Source of the DNA: Scalesia atractyloides
Taxonomy: Eukaryota; Streptophyta; Magnoliopsida; Asterales; Asteraceae
Length of the DNA: 64,000 nt
Reading direction: 5' to 3'
NCBI GenBank assembly: GCA_947069175.1
Contig: CAMTDV010000018.1
Span: 39,010,869 to 39,074,868 of the forward strand
Of this stretch, positions 29,990-41,459 are shown piece by piece. A model generated the notes under the pieces. The model made no database searches, was not told where the DNA came from, and saw nothing but the letters and a program-made list of their open reading frames with translations. A program made the translations under genes and the position numbers. The first letter of the stretch is position 1; every line of letters starts with the position of its first letter.

Positions 29990-30520
29990 TATGGTTTTGA
30001 ATATCAAATCGAACTTGAACACAATGTAGCTTGACTCGTTCTTTAAGAATAAGAGCATCGGATTCGACATTCGTCTTACCAGGATGGTGGCGAATCTCAC
30101 AGTCGTAGTCGTTCATAAGTTTGACCCATCGTCGCTGTCTTATGATTAGTTCTTTCTGATTGAAAATGTGCTGGAGACTTTTGTGGTCCGTGAAAACCAT
30201 GCATTTTGTACCGTATAGATAATGTCTCCAAATTTTCATTGCGAAAACAACAGCACCCAACTCAAGATCATGAGTGGTGTAGTTCTTTTCGTGAATCTTC
30301 AATTGTCTTGATGCATAGGCTATAACTTTGTTCCTTTGCATGAGAACGCAGCCAAGGCCTAAGTTCGATGCATCACAATATACGACAAAGTCGTCGTCAC
30401 CTTCAGGTAAGGATAAAATAGGAGCATTACAAAGTTTCTGTTTCAAGGTCTGAAAAGCTTCTTCTTGTTTGGGTCCCCACTTAAAAGGTTTATACTTTTG
30501 AGTTAAGGTAGTGAGGGAAC
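29990..30520 (-). pseudogene. RNase H of B2
   Basis: Within the frame 29778-30614: FKWGPKQEEAFQTLK, then VVYCDASNLGLGCVLMQ (first catalytic Asp), THDLELGAVVFAMKIWRHYL (Glu), VFTDHKSLQHIF (Asp) and NVESDALI where NVVADALS is usual. Active-site residues are kept. Confidence 0.88.
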
Positions 30521-31400
30521 CGCAATCTTGGAGAAGTTTACGATAAAGCAACGGTAGTAACCCGCGAGACCAAGAAATGAACGAACTTTGGTAGGAGTAG
30601 TAGGCGTATCCCATTCCTTAATCGCACTGATTTTGGCGGGATCTACATGTATACCTTGTTCGTTGACAATATGTCCCAAGAATTGAACTTCCTTAAGCCA
30701 AAATTCACATTTGGAGAACTTGGCATAGAGTTGTTCTTTCTTTAGGAGTTCCATTGTTAGACGGAGATGTCGCTCGTGATTAGCTCGAGATTTTGAGTAG
30801 ATCAAAATGTCATCAACGAAAACAATGATGAACTTGTCCAAATATGGCTTACAAACCCTATTCATTAAGTCCATGAACACGGCAGGAGCATTTGTCAGAC
30901 CAAACGGCATAATAGTGAACTCATAATGAGCGTATCAAGTGCGGAAAGCAGTTTTGGGAACATCTTCTTCGAGAACACGAAGCTGATGATACCCAGAACG
31001 TATATCAATCTTTGAGAAGCAAGTAGCACCTTGTAGCTGATCAAAGAGATCATCAATGCGAGGTAGGGGATATAGATTTTTGATTGTGAGTTTGTTGAGC
31101 TCACGGTAATCGATACACATACGGAAGGATCCATCCTTCTTTTCACAAATAGGATTGGCGTGCCCCAAGGTGAAAAACTCGGATGAAGGAATCCTTTGTC
31201 AGACAACTCCTGAAGTTGTTTAGATAACTCTTGTATCTCTGACGCTGTAAGGCGGTATGGGAATTTGGCTATAGGGTTGGCACCAGGTACAAGATCTATA
31301 CAAAACTCGACTTGTCGTGCTGGAGGTAAACCGGGTAACTCGTCAGGAAAAACCTCAGGATAATCCCGAACAACGGGGATGTCCTTAATAGTTTTGCCCT
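30503..31400 (-). pseudogene. Reverse transcriptase of B2
   Basis: Split over three minus-strand frames. PYRLTASEIQELSKQLQEL opens the domain. GSFRMCIDYRELNKLTIKN and CFSKIDIRSGYHQLRV carry the first catalytic Asp. MPFGLTNAPAVFMDLMN and FIIVFVDDILIYSKS carry the DD pair. A CGA-to-TGA type stop sits between TAFRT and YAHYEF at about 30938, and a frameshift lies near 31150. Followed directly by the RNase H connection (LGHIVNEQGI). Confidence 0.9.
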
Positions 31401-31492
31401 TGCCTTTGTCCTCTATGATATGTGCCAAGAAAGCAACATAATTCTTTCGTAGGTATTTATAGGCTTGGGTACATGTCATGAGTTTAAGGCTA

Positions 31493-31945
31493 CTAACGGG
31501 TTTTTTCTCCGCGAACGTCCAAAGTTTTACCAGACGAAAGGGGTATACGAACGATCTTATCAAAACAAATCACCTCCGCATGGTGTTTAGATAACCAGTC
31601 CATCCCTACTATGATATCAAAGCTCCCAAGTTGCATTGGCGTGAGGTCAATGGTAAAAAGGTGGTTGTTAAGGTTCAATTGGCAATCACGGATGACAGAA
31701 TCAAGTTTAAGGGGTTCGCCACTAGCTATTTCGACTGTCAAGGGCTTTCCTAGTTTTGTTCTAGGCATTGAAAGCAAAGGTTCAAAAGCTAGGGATACAA
31801 AACTTCTGTCGGCACCTGAATCGAAAAGAATTGAAGCATGATGGTTGTTAACAAAGAACGTACCGTTGACTACTTCATTGTCAGCCCGAGACTCATTAGC
31901 ATTGATGTTAAATGCTCGTCCACGAGCTGGGTTTGCATTTTCCAA
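31493..31945 (-). pseudogene. Protease of B2
   Basis: FNINANESRADNEVVNGTFF then SILFDSGADRSFVSLAFEPL, a retropepsin with the D-S-G active site, then FDIIVGMDWLSKHHAEV, the flap and hydrophobic segment. This frame (150 codons) is open, but stops lie on both sides. Confidence 0.88.
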
Positions 31946-32390
31946 CTTCGGGCAGTTATTCCTGTAGTGGGTAAGATCCCCACAATTGTAGCAAGACCCA
32001 GGTGGATAGTGAGGTCGTGCAGGTTGCTGAGCAGGGTTTTGGGCTACTGGATTCTAGGTAGGAGCAAGACGACAAGTGTTGGCAAGATGACCAGATTTCC
32101 CGCAGTTAGTTCAAATGCGGCACTGTAAATGTGGTTGATGGTGATTGTTACACTTGTTGCACAGAGGTGCATTGCCAACATATTGTTTCTTAGCCGGCAG
32201 TTGAGCAGGATGATTAGGAGCAACTTGGTTAGGTTGTGTAGTGACAACGAAGTTCTTGGAAGCCTTGCGCTTCCTAGACTTCTTTGAAGTTTCAGCGTTG
32301 TTTCCCTTGCATTTCTGAGACTTATCAGACGGTTTCTTGTCACCTTTCCGGTGGAGTTTACCCTTTTTGACTTGAGAGTCAGTCAAGGTA
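31880..32390 (-). pseudogene. C-terminal part of the B2 Gag with zinc knuckles
   Basis: Minus strand from the C1 insertion site: DSQVKKGKLHRKGDKKPSDK, a Lys-rich linker, then CNKCNNHHQPHLQCR. Next is TNCGKSGHLANTC, where the first Cys codon of the knuckle is now TGA (about 32110). The last knuckle, CYNCGDLTHYRNNC, runs into the protease. The layout of the Cys/His clusters is the same as in the Gag of A1 and A2. Confidence 0.87.
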
Positions 32391-32395
32391 GCTGC

Positions 32396-32817
32396 TGTAA
32401 GATCGCTCCATTACTAGCATAGGAACCTAAATTGGTATCTAACGTTCGTATATGCGGAATTTATATGATGTGTTAATCGAATATGCAAGATTTACTGTTT
32501 AATCATTATTTATTGATCATAAATGTTCTGTACATGTCAAATCCTGATCGGGCAGAGCTTCGCCGTCAGTGTGCCAAAGTTGTAGAAGTTACAAATGAAA
32601 ACATCAAGGCACCTATTTATAGTGTAACAAGTTCGCTGGGAGGAAGTCAAGTTCAGGCGAACTTGTCTTGATCAAGTTCGGCCGAACTTGATCTTACATT
32701 GTGATTTCGGGCGAACTTGTTCACTATTTACATAAATAACCCTATATATTTTGACATAATCTAGCCCAAAATAAATAGACTCGATCCAGACTAAGACATA
32801 GACATTATGTACTAACA
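32396..32817 (-). repeat. 3' LTR of C1
   Basis: 422 bp, TGTAAGATCG to ATGTACTAACA. CTATTTATAG (32613-32622) is the TATA box on the minus strand (CTATAAATAGG). Upstream in sense direction are three palindromic words between 32650 and 32720. The central one is a perfect 24-bp palindrome, GATCAAGTTCGG/CCGAACTTGATC (32670-32693). The polypurine tract CCAAGGGGGATTC follows at 32818-32832. 32833-33013 has no supported gene. Confidence 0.9.
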
Positions 32818-33013
32818 GAATCCCCCTTGGCTATCGTCTTCGTCTTGATCAGTCTTCACAGCTCTACCTTTGCCTGACACGTCCAAAGAAGTTCTTTATC
32901 GGCTTCTTTCTTCTTTCTTGCGATGGAATCGGCGTTTGATCTGTAGGTGGCACTTTAGTCATGAACTGAAAACGTCTCAGCCTTGCCTCCTTTGTTCTTT
33001 CTAGAAATTGTTC

Positions 33014-34542
33014 CTAACGCCTTTCTTCTTTCATAAATTCTTCGCGTTCAAATTCTCTCCAACTCGATTCCCACATTCTTCCAGAGTTAACTTCATGCGC
33101 ATAACAGACATTCACAACCCTCTGATATTGCATCGCTTGCTCTTTTTCACGCTCCTCAAAACAAATCTTACTGAAGAATAAACACTTGATATCCTCCTTT
33201 GAGTAGTTCACTAGCCACATCGGGTCTAGTATTCTAATCGTTCTCCACAGCCGTCTTAAACCTTCAACCCCAAACATTTCAACCCTTTCTTTAGTGATAT
33301 CCAGATGATCTTCGAGTCTCAGCACAATCACTGCTTCACACGTTGTCGGATCATTTGCCACCACTTAAATAATGGATAAAATTCTGTTCAATCGGCATTA
33401 GGGGCATATTCCTCATAGCTCTTAGACGCTTCATAATCAACGTTATATCCTTTATACCAGTCTTCTTTTCTGTTTTGATTCGGCGCTTCGGGATGAACGG
33501 TTTCCAATACTTAAAACCTTGTGTCGCTTCAAACTTGATCATTTTCCGCAGCAACTGAGCAATAAACTTCATATGGTATGTGACATTTCGCGTCTGTACC
33601 AACTCCTCAACATCCCAATATGGAAGTGTCTTGAAATCTACCAAGTATTTGAAGTATTGAACTCCAAACTCACGTTTAATGGCATAAATGTTCAACTCTT
33701 TAAACCATCCCCAGCTCAATATATCTCCCAACAAAACATCTTTATCTCTGGTAAAGAATGCAAGTGGACGTCTAAACTTTCGTTCTCTTAGCATTTCTTT
33801 AAACCAAGATTTCCTTGCTTGCGCAATCTCCTCTTTCGTCATTGGTTTAGGGATTTTTCCTTCACGTACAGACTCTTCAATCTTTTCTTTCAACATATCT
33901 TCGTTAAGCTGCTCGTACATTTCTTCAAAGGTTGGAAAACTATCAGTATTCAACCCTGTATACTTCTCAGCTTCATCTTTCTCATCGTCTGACGACCAAT
34001 CTTCAATTATCACTTTGTTGTAATCATCAGCTTCAGATCTACGTTTGTAACTATATTCATTCGACTCAAACGTATTCACATTCAACACTTGTTCTTCAAA
34101 ATCAAAATCGAATGTTTCAGCATTAACATCGATGAGCTTTGCCAAATCTTCTTTCGAGTAATTATGAACATACTCGCCTTCTTCAACATTGTGTTCAAGC
34201 ATAAGAATCATCGGCTTTATCGGAACAGCAGCAACAGGATTTATAGTAATAGCATCTATCATATCAACATCATCTTTTTGCCCCCCCCCCTGTCTGCTCC
34301 CCCTGGCTTTGATCTTCCATCATATTCACATCATCATTTAACAACTCGAAAAAATCAAATTCATCATTCACTTTGGCATCAACCTCATCCTTGATCATCG
34401 TCATCACCATCATCATAGTCAGAGTCATCTTTTGTATCATCTGCATGTTCATCATCATCTTTACCTTCAGCTTCTTCATCGTCTTTCTTTTTTGTTTCTG
34501 CTTTAGGAACAACCACAGACTTAGAAGCTTTTGCAGACTCAA
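33014..34542 (-). pseudogene. C1 accessory ORF, C-terminal part
   Basis: Minus-strand frames 34542-34270, 34262-33351 and 33364-33014. The first is highly acidic (DDDEHADDTKDDSDYDDGDD in one frame). It ends at a run of ten G (34281-34290 as C on the plus strand), after which the next frame continues KDDVDMIDAITINPVAAVPI. One G fewer in the run would join them. Later parts are charged (FPTFEEMYEQLNEDMLKEKI) and end REKEQAMQYQRVVNVCYAHE. No known domain is recognised. Similar ORFs occur downstream of pol in Copia elements of Asteraceae (from memory). Confidence 0.6.
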
Positions 34543-34602
34543 TCACTGTCTCAGTAATCTTAGGCATACTCTCTATAGCATTCTTGCCTTTTCCCTGTTC
34601 AG

Positions 34603-35694
34603 CTATTTCTCTTTCTGCTTTTCTTTAGCATCCTGCAAATCAATTCTAGCATACTCAGCAGCAAAGTCAATACCAAGACTGTTCGTCAACACTTTCTGCA
34701 GTCTGGAGAATCTTCGATCATTCATTTCTCTTTCAGATTGCAGCTCTACTATTTCTTTAAGCAATCGTTCATTAGCATCCTGCAAGCTTTCGATTAGTGC
34801 CTTCAAATACCCTCGATCACCATCTAGAAATTTGACTTTGTCGCTTAGAATCTCCTTCTCCACCTCGCTCTGTTTCACCATCTTTTCTAACTCAACTTTC
34901 TCGACTTCATTCTTTGCAACTTTATCCTCCAATACTTTAACACGCTTTTCAAGATCATCAATGTCTGTATCTAGAAAGAAGTTGTTCAAGTCTTGAATAT
35001 CAATAGGCTCATTTGGAATATTTCCAAACAACTTTGTCTTTGGAGTAGCTTTTGGCGTCGACTTTGGCGTACTTTTTGGTGTAGAAGCTTTAGGAGTTGA
35101 AATTTCAGGTTGAGCAGCAGTTGGAGGATCTTGCGATGTGATAATAGGAATATCAAGTAATTTAGACTGAGGAGGTTCTTGTGTGACTCCTGTCTGTAAT
35201 ATAGTCTCTTGAACTTCAGATGTTTGAATCTTTTCAGCCGTAGGAGGTTCTTGTGTAAATCCTGTTGATTTTGCACCAGAAGGTTCTTGTGGGACTTCTG
35301 TGCTTTTCGGCTTTCCAACATATCGTCTGCTTTTTGCTTTCTGACTTTTCTTGCCTTTTGTCTTTGGAGACCCAGTAGTCTTCGTTGATATATCAGTTGC
35401 AGAAGACTTTACTCGATTCGCTTTCTTTTTTGGTCTCTCCTCATCTGAATCTTTTTCTTGTTCTGGCTCGTTATCAGCATCAGTCTCTTTAACTTTCTCG
35501 GCCTCTTTCTCAGCAATGGACTTCTTAGTGGCCTTTTCTAGCGAATCATCACTATTTTCATCATTATCTGATGTCGCAGAGATCACATCATCTTCCTGTG
35601 TTGTCTTTTCCGCCTCTTGACTTCCAATAACAACTGCTGCACTTGAACCAGCTTCATGTTGAACATTTCCAGGCTCTTCCTCGTCAACTAACAT
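34603..35694 (-). pseudogene. C1 accessory ORF, central coiled-coil part, 363 codons open
   Basis: A long open minus-strand frame. The N-terminal two thirds are acidic and Ser/Thr/Lys-rich with Pro repeats (SQEAEKTTQEDD, TPKASTPKSTPKSTPKATPK). The C-terminal 120 residues are a strong coiled coil: DDLEKRVKVLEDKVAKNEVE, KVELEKMVKQSEVEKEIL, LKALIESLQDANERLLKEIV, with heptad spacing of Leu/Val. No signal peptide or membrane segment is visible, so it does not look like an envelope glycoprotein despite its position. Role unknown. Confidence 0.7.
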
Positions 35695-35939
35695 CGTATC
35701 AACTTTCTTAGGTTTACGCGAAGCTTTCTTTTTCTCTTGAACTACAACCTTCTTCAGAAACCAATCATTACGTTTCTCTTTGAATGTAGATAGCCATTCT
35801 AGCTCAGCGTTTCTTTCCCTTTCGTCACCGCTATCATCTTTACGCCATTTGTATTCTGGTGGCGCTATGTAGTTTTCAGAAGCAATAGCACCAAATAGAG
35901 GCTTTGCAATAGGTGCTGAGGACTGCTTCTAGAACGTGA

Positions 35940-36640
35940 TCAGCTTCTTGACAGTCGTATCATCCAGATGACTAAGATACAAGATGTCATTTGGATCTTT
36001 GCAATTTTCTTGAATCTGTCATCTATCAACATCTGTACAAACCTCGGATACATCACACGTCTGTTCGATCCCATATTATTCTTCATATGCGTAAAAACCA
36101 GCTTCGAGTAGTTGAATTTCTTGTTCAGAATAAGCGTCGTGACCATACATGCCATATAGTCTTGCACATCGTCTAACCAGCTTTGCGATGACTGAATGCG
36201 TGAATAATAGTGTGCATTAAGAACTTATAAGGATTAGTAACTGATCCTTTCTTCAGAGTAGACTAATTCACATGCCCCTTGTATCCCATTCTACAAAAAC
36301 AGCCCCTAACCATCCTCTCATCGAGCATCATTGGATCATCTTTGTTGTCGTTGAAGTTCAAAACCTTTCGGATATCAGCTTCAGTAACATATATCTCTTT
36401 ATCTTCTTCTCCAACACGTACCACTGATTTAATCGCTTGCTCATCCTCATTCATCGCCGCAGAACTCCAAAATATGTAAACATGCGACCTGTAGACCACC
36501 GACTTTTCTGTAATCGCCTTGTTGATTGGAATTCGCTCCATAAATGCGAGAATATCATCAAATGCTCCGAGTGATGGACAGATAGCTTTGTCTAGCGTGA
36601 TGCACGTGTTATGAAATTTATTAAACGACAGCTGAATATT
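35940..36640 (-). pseudogene. C1 accessory ORF, N-terminal part
   Basis: Minus strand from about 36640: NIQLSFNKFHNTCITLDKAI, FMERIPINKAITEKSVVYRS, HVYIFWSSAAMNEDEQAIKS, then ITVTEADIRKVLNF-like (YVTEADIRKVLNFNDNKDD). After stops, it continues QDYMACMVTTLILNKKFNYS and RRVMYPRFVQMLIDDRFK. The same order of motifs (FW...A, VTEA, KFNFS, MYPRF) occurs in the extra ORF of many Asteraceae Copia elements that I recall. At least two interruptions. Molecular function unknown. 35695-35939 continues in degraded form. Confidence 0.65.
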
Positions 36641-36649
36641 CTACAAACA

Positions 36650-37720
36650 CGAATATCGAGACGAAATTAACAAAGATTGACAATTTTTCACAAATTCTTA
36701 TCAAGTTCGGGCAATTGTCAATTTGACATTTCAAAACATTAAGTTCGGGCGGACTTACATAACACATAAAACATTACAGGTCATTAAGTCCGGGCGAGCT
36801 TGTCAATCAGTTTTAATCATTTCCAAACAAGTTCGGGCGAACTTGTTATGAAAATCATTTTTACAGTTTTGATGGGAAGTTCGGGCGAACTTATAATTTT
36901 TACAACTTTTTATCACCTGATAACAAGTTCGGCCGAACTTGGTTCAAAGAACCTTTTGACAAGTTCGGGCGAACTTGTCATGGTTCCAACCGAAACCTGC
37001 AATCATGAATTCAATATGATTTGGTTTAAATTGATGTTTCACTTAAGGTCGTTTGTCATTGTTAATCATGTTTTAAGTTTCAATTTGTTCATTAATCATT
37101 CAGAACATGTCTAACAACTCATTATAGATCTAGATCATTCAAACGCATACAATTCACGGTCCAAATCACGAATTCTCACCATAGCCATGACGAGTAGTGT
37201 GTTAATCACCACTAATCAAGTTCAAATCGGGCAGCAATTCGACGTAATGTTGCCAATTTCACAAATCGCCTAAATCGCACTTCAAGTTCGCTCTGGTTAT
37301 AATGGACTAATAATGAAGTTCGGGCGAACTTATGAATCCAATTAATTAAAATCAGACATGAGTCCGGGCGAACTTGTTAACTGATAACACATTTCTAGCT
37401 TATATAAGTTCGGTCGAACTTGATTAACTTGAACAATTTCAAACTTCAATTTTTCAAATTTTTCAAATTAGACCTTGAACTTTTCAGATTTTACCAGTGT
37501 TAACAATCCACTCAGTTGACCAAGTCCAAGCTAATGACCTTGATTAACCGATTTGTCTTCCGAGTCCAAGTTAATGACCTCGGTTTGACCCGTTATGAAC
37601 AAACTGTTAGTTTTTCACAAAATCAAGTTTCAAGTTAATGAACTTTTAATCGTTTCAAGTTAATGAACTTGTTAACTGATAACACATTTCAAGCTTATAC
37701 AAGTTCGGTCGAACTTGATT
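36650..37720. repeat. Palindromic AAGTTCG-NN-CGAACTT words, C1 3' region
   Basis: About ten copies between the accessory ORF and insertion A2 (near 36740, 36785, 36830, 36884, 36926, 36962, 37314, 37362, 37408, 37704). Arms extend differently in each: AACAAGTTCG/CGAACTTGTT at 36826-36847, TGACAAGTTCG/CGAACTTGTCA at 36957-36980. Central pairs are GG, GC or GT. No coding sequence is seen here. Confidence 0.85.
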
Positions 37721-37960
37721 AACTTGAACAATTTCAAACTTAAAGTTTTCAAATATTTCAATTTAGACCCTGAACTTTTCAGATTTTACCAGTTTTAACA
37801 ATCCACTCAGTTAACCAAGTCCAAGCTAATGACCTTGGTTAACCGATTTGTCTGCCGAGTCCAAGTTAACGACCTCGGTTTGACCCGTTATGAACAAACT
37901 GTTGGTTTTTCACAAAATCAAGTTTCAAGTTAATGAACTTTTAATTGTTTTGGCTTATCA
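37376..37960. repeat. Tandem duplication of 295 bp in C1
   Basis: Two copies starting GTTAACTGATAACACATTTC at 37376 and 37671, about 95 percent alike by eye. Each holds one AAGTTCGGTCGAACTT word, CAAGTCCAAGCTAATGACCTTG, CGAGTCCAAGTTAATGACCTCG and AAGTTAATGAACTT. 37961-38070 shows nothing recognisable. Confidence 0.85.
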
Positions 37961-38075
37961 GATTTTACAGATTAGCTCCCAGCCCGTTGTCAATTAGATT
38001 TCCACCAGTTTACCACCTTACCAGACTTCGAAGATCCGTTCTCCAACATTGGCTTGTTGAAACTAATGTAAAAAC

Positions 38076-40712
38076 TGTCACACCCCGACCCGCAGCGGAT
38101 AAGGTGATCAGGGCATGATTGGGTTATCATCAAAGCTCATGACATTTATTAAATGTTTCATATTCATTAATACAAATTAAATGAAAGTTTACAATAGTGA
38201 TACAACATGATCTAACTAACAATCTAACTCCTTTGTTCTCTTCTAAGGCATATCCTATGTTATCCTTGCTTCAACCTGTTCACCTGTATCATGTGTAAAA
38301 AGGTTTTTGGATCAACATAATGTTGGCGAGTGAATCCTATGGAAAACATTTGAACAATTTATTTAAATTGATTATGAAATATGTGCACAACCAAACATGA
38401 ATAAAATTAGATGTACTTGATCAACGATCATAATATGTTAAATGAAACACTCATGAATAATAATGGAACAATTAAAGGCACGCGATGCTCAACTCGTCTC
38501 TCACGAGGAGCTGAGGGGCCTGATGAATGAATTGCATAAACATGATAATATGAATAACACAACTACAAACAATATAAACTCAATGAAAACACACATGAAC
38601 AATAATGAATTTGAATTGAAGCACGCGATGTTCTACTCGTTTCCCACGAGGAACTGATGGGCTTATTGTATGAGTTTCATGTAATTTGACAAACGGAAAA
38701 TAAATCACAACAATAAATCAATCTAAGATTAAGTCATGATGTGGTATGGCACAAGTTTAAATAAATAAATTAATTAATTCAAAACACATGACACACCCCA
38801 AAACGTGTAATTTAAAAGGGGGAATTGTAAGATTCACTCACAGTGGGTGCGTTCGGTTGATGATGATGAATGCACGCGAAGTGGTTTTAACCACGAGTGA
38901 GATTTAACCTAGATAAATCGCATTATGGTTTGGTGAGTAAACGGATTTTATTAAACTATTTTAGTAGGATTGTTGGGTGTATTTTTGTGAGTTTGAGGCT
39001 ATTTTCAAATCTTAAAAATGTTATTTTTAAGTATTTATAATTGATTTTTACTTAAAATAATTAAATAAAAATAATAAAAATATTTTATTTTTTTCTGCTA
39101 CAGTAACATTGACCAGTTGACTTTGACTGGTCGTTGACCGGTTTTGAGGCATATTGTTGTGCGCTGTGTGAGGCTCGAACCCGAGACCTCTCGTACGCGT
39201 GCACGCAGCTCTACCAACTGAGCTACGTGTCTAACCCGTTATATATCCGATTTTAATTACATATATACATTAATTAACATTAACAGAAAATCATTTTTAT
39301 TTTAAAAACAATTTAAGCGGCTCGGCGGTGCGCTCCACAGGTCTCGAACCCGGGACCTGTGGGTTAATATAACACACAGTCCACCGCTGGACTGTGTGTT
39401 CAACATGTTATATAACTTGATTTTTATTATACTTAAAGACAATTTAGTTGTTTCCTTTTTCTGCCTTCTTTAAAAAAAATAGATAATTGTCCGAGTCGGT
39501 GCTGATGACCGGACTCGAACTCGTGACCAGCGATATAAACAAACACACAGTCCACCGCTGGACTGTGTGTCTAACTTGGTTATTATTCCGGTTATTAATA
39601 TACTTAACATATAACTAATGTGACTCCGGTTCAGTAAAATAAAAAATGGATTTTTATTAAGGCAGCGTGTGTGAGACGGGATTCGAACTTGAGACCTTTT
39701 GCGTTTTATATGTGCACACAGTCCACCGCCGGACTGTGTGTCTAACCCGATTTATTTCATGATTTTAATTAAACTTATATGATAAAAAGTCTTCATCTTC
39801 TTCACTGAAAGAATAACCAGAAATCGGGTCTGACTGGTTCGAGCTTTTGATCAAATTTCATTAGCGTTTTAGGTTAATTACTGGTAATATAGAAGTAAAA
39901 AGAAAAGGAAAATAAGCGTGAGGTATACCGACTCGTTTCCTCTGTTTTCCGGCAGAATTCCGGCGACAGAAAAACAACTCCGGTGTCTGGTGCCTTGCAG
40001 CAGAAAGTCTCCGGAAAGCTTGGAAAGAGTAAGGGTGACTTTGGTATAAACTTAGGAGGTTCAGTGAGGTTCAAAAATTAAAACTCGGTTTTCCGGCGAA
40101 AAACAGGACAGTTCCGGCGAGTGGAATTACGCCGAGAAAAGGTGTGATTTTTGTGCGAAAGTGTTTGTAGACGGTTGTGGGTCATTTTATAAGGGAAAAT
40201 CGAAATGTATTTGGTCTGATTTTGGACTGCATTCATCGGGTTAAGTTTTCCGGCGGTTTTGAAAAGTGTCGCGGACTTCAAACATCGGTTATAACCGATA
40301 TGTAATTAAAGGTTTACGTTATAACGTAAATCGTAGTTAAATCTGGCGAATATTCCGGGATTCCGACGACTGAACCGTTTGGGCGCCGATTTTGAATTCG
40401 TAATGTTATTATATCAATTAAATGGTTGCAATATATAACAAACAGATCAAGCGGCGCAGTGGTTTGTGTGTGTGAGGATAAAACTCTTGCTGATTCGGTA
40501 CAGACCCGGGTTCGAAACCCGGCAGATGTAATTTATTTTTATTTTGCGATTTTTGACGGTTTTTCAAAAACTAAATATATATTCACGTATAATAATTGAT
40601 TATGGATCGTTTAAAAATGTTTTGGACATTTAATTCGAAACGAAAATTTTGACTGACTGTTCGGTTACTAAACGGAGCGGGTTTGGTAAATCCGTTTTTG
40701 ACGGATGTTACA
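38076..40712 (-). repeat. 3' LTR of A2
   Basis: Full-length LTR with a duplicated segment of about 145 bp (38463-38560, 38608-38700), W-box words 39109-39139, tRNA-like modules 1-4 on the minus strand (39159-39237, 39321-39403, 39499-39577, 39670-39748), TATA box 40184-40193 and plus-strand module 5 (40450-40525). A 64-codon plus-strand ORF (MEQLKARDAQLVSHEELRGL) crosses the duplication. It is present in both A2 LTRs but is antisense to the element. Confidence 0.92.
39159..40525. other. tRNA-like modules 1-5 in the A2 3' LTR
   Basis: The same five modules as in A1, though the LTRs of the two elements have diverged clearly. The A box TAGCTCAGTTGG and B box GGTTCGAGCC of module 1, both hairpins of module 2 and the T-arm of module 5 are unchanged. 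Module 3 here has the CAGTCCAGCGG form, and module 4 has CAGTCCGGCGG. Confidence 0.75.
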
Positions 40713-41029
40713 GTATCCCCTGCTTTTTAGAAATTTCGTCCCGAAATTTAAATAATGATATATTTTGACTATAAAAATGATGATGTTTTGTTTGACAGTT
40801 GTATGCTTAGCAAAAATGAGGGTTTAAGTTTTTGTTCGAGGCGGTAACGTTCCTTGTAAAGGTTAAGTACCCTATTCAGGAATCGCTTTTTGTTGCCTAC
40901 TGTATGAATATTGATAAACAGGAATGATTCTCTAAAAAAAAATGATATCATGCATAAGAGTTTAGATACGTTTGGGAAAAATATGGTTATATCCTAAGGC
41001 AAAACTTCTAACACTACAATCTACATGGA

Positions 41030-41330
41030 ACATAAATAAAAACACAACAGCTGATATCCAAACATGAATGAACACATCAGCAAATATTTGAACATGAATA
41101 AACATAACAGCAAATATTCGAACATGAATGAACACATCAGCAAATATTTGAACATGAATAAACACAACAGCAAGTATTTGAACATGAATAAACACAACAG
41201 CAAAAATTCGAACATGAATAGACACATCAGCGAATGAATAAACACAATAGCCAATATTCGAACGTGAATAGACACATCAGCGAATATTTGAACATGAATA
41301 AACACAACAGCAAATATTTGAATCCATATA
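41030..41330. repeat. Minisatellite in A2, unit about 32 bp
   Basis: About nine units of TTTGAACATGAATAAACACA followed by ACAGCAAATA, alternating AACACAACAG and AACACATCAG. It lies in the part of the element where A1 has plain hairpin array. Minus-strand ORFs rich in FIHVQIFAVV are readings of this repeat. Confidence 0.85.
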
Positions 41331-41459
41331 TGTTTGAATGATGGAAGTTCCTCTCTCGTTTGTTATGATAGAGAGGTTAATTTATGTAGAAATGGAACAC
41401 AATCCAATCTCTTTAAATAACATGATGATATAAATGTATCACAAATTCCAACCAAGGCA

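Noticed and set aside
34281..34290. Programmed frameshift site
   Set aside because: A homopolymer alone in an otherwise decayed ORF region is more simply explained by mutation or sequencing error; reported only as a low-interest finding.
34373..34996. 207-codon plus-strand ORF
   Set aside because: Antisense shadow of the acidic and coiled-coil accessory ORF; Ser/Phe-rich composition results from the reverse reading of Glu/Lys codons.
38515..38560. Hammerhead ribozyme (CTGATGA word in the A2 LTR)
   Set aside because: No matching GAAA segment or stems I to III around it, and it lies on the antisense strand.
38463..38657. 64-codon plus-strand ORF in A2 LTRs (also 45379-45573)
   Set aside because: Antisense to the element, built on an internal LTR duplication, and broken in the A1 LTRs.
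41030..41330. CRISPR-like array
   Set aside because: Units are contiguous tandem repeats of about 32 bp without unique spacers, inside a plant retroelement.
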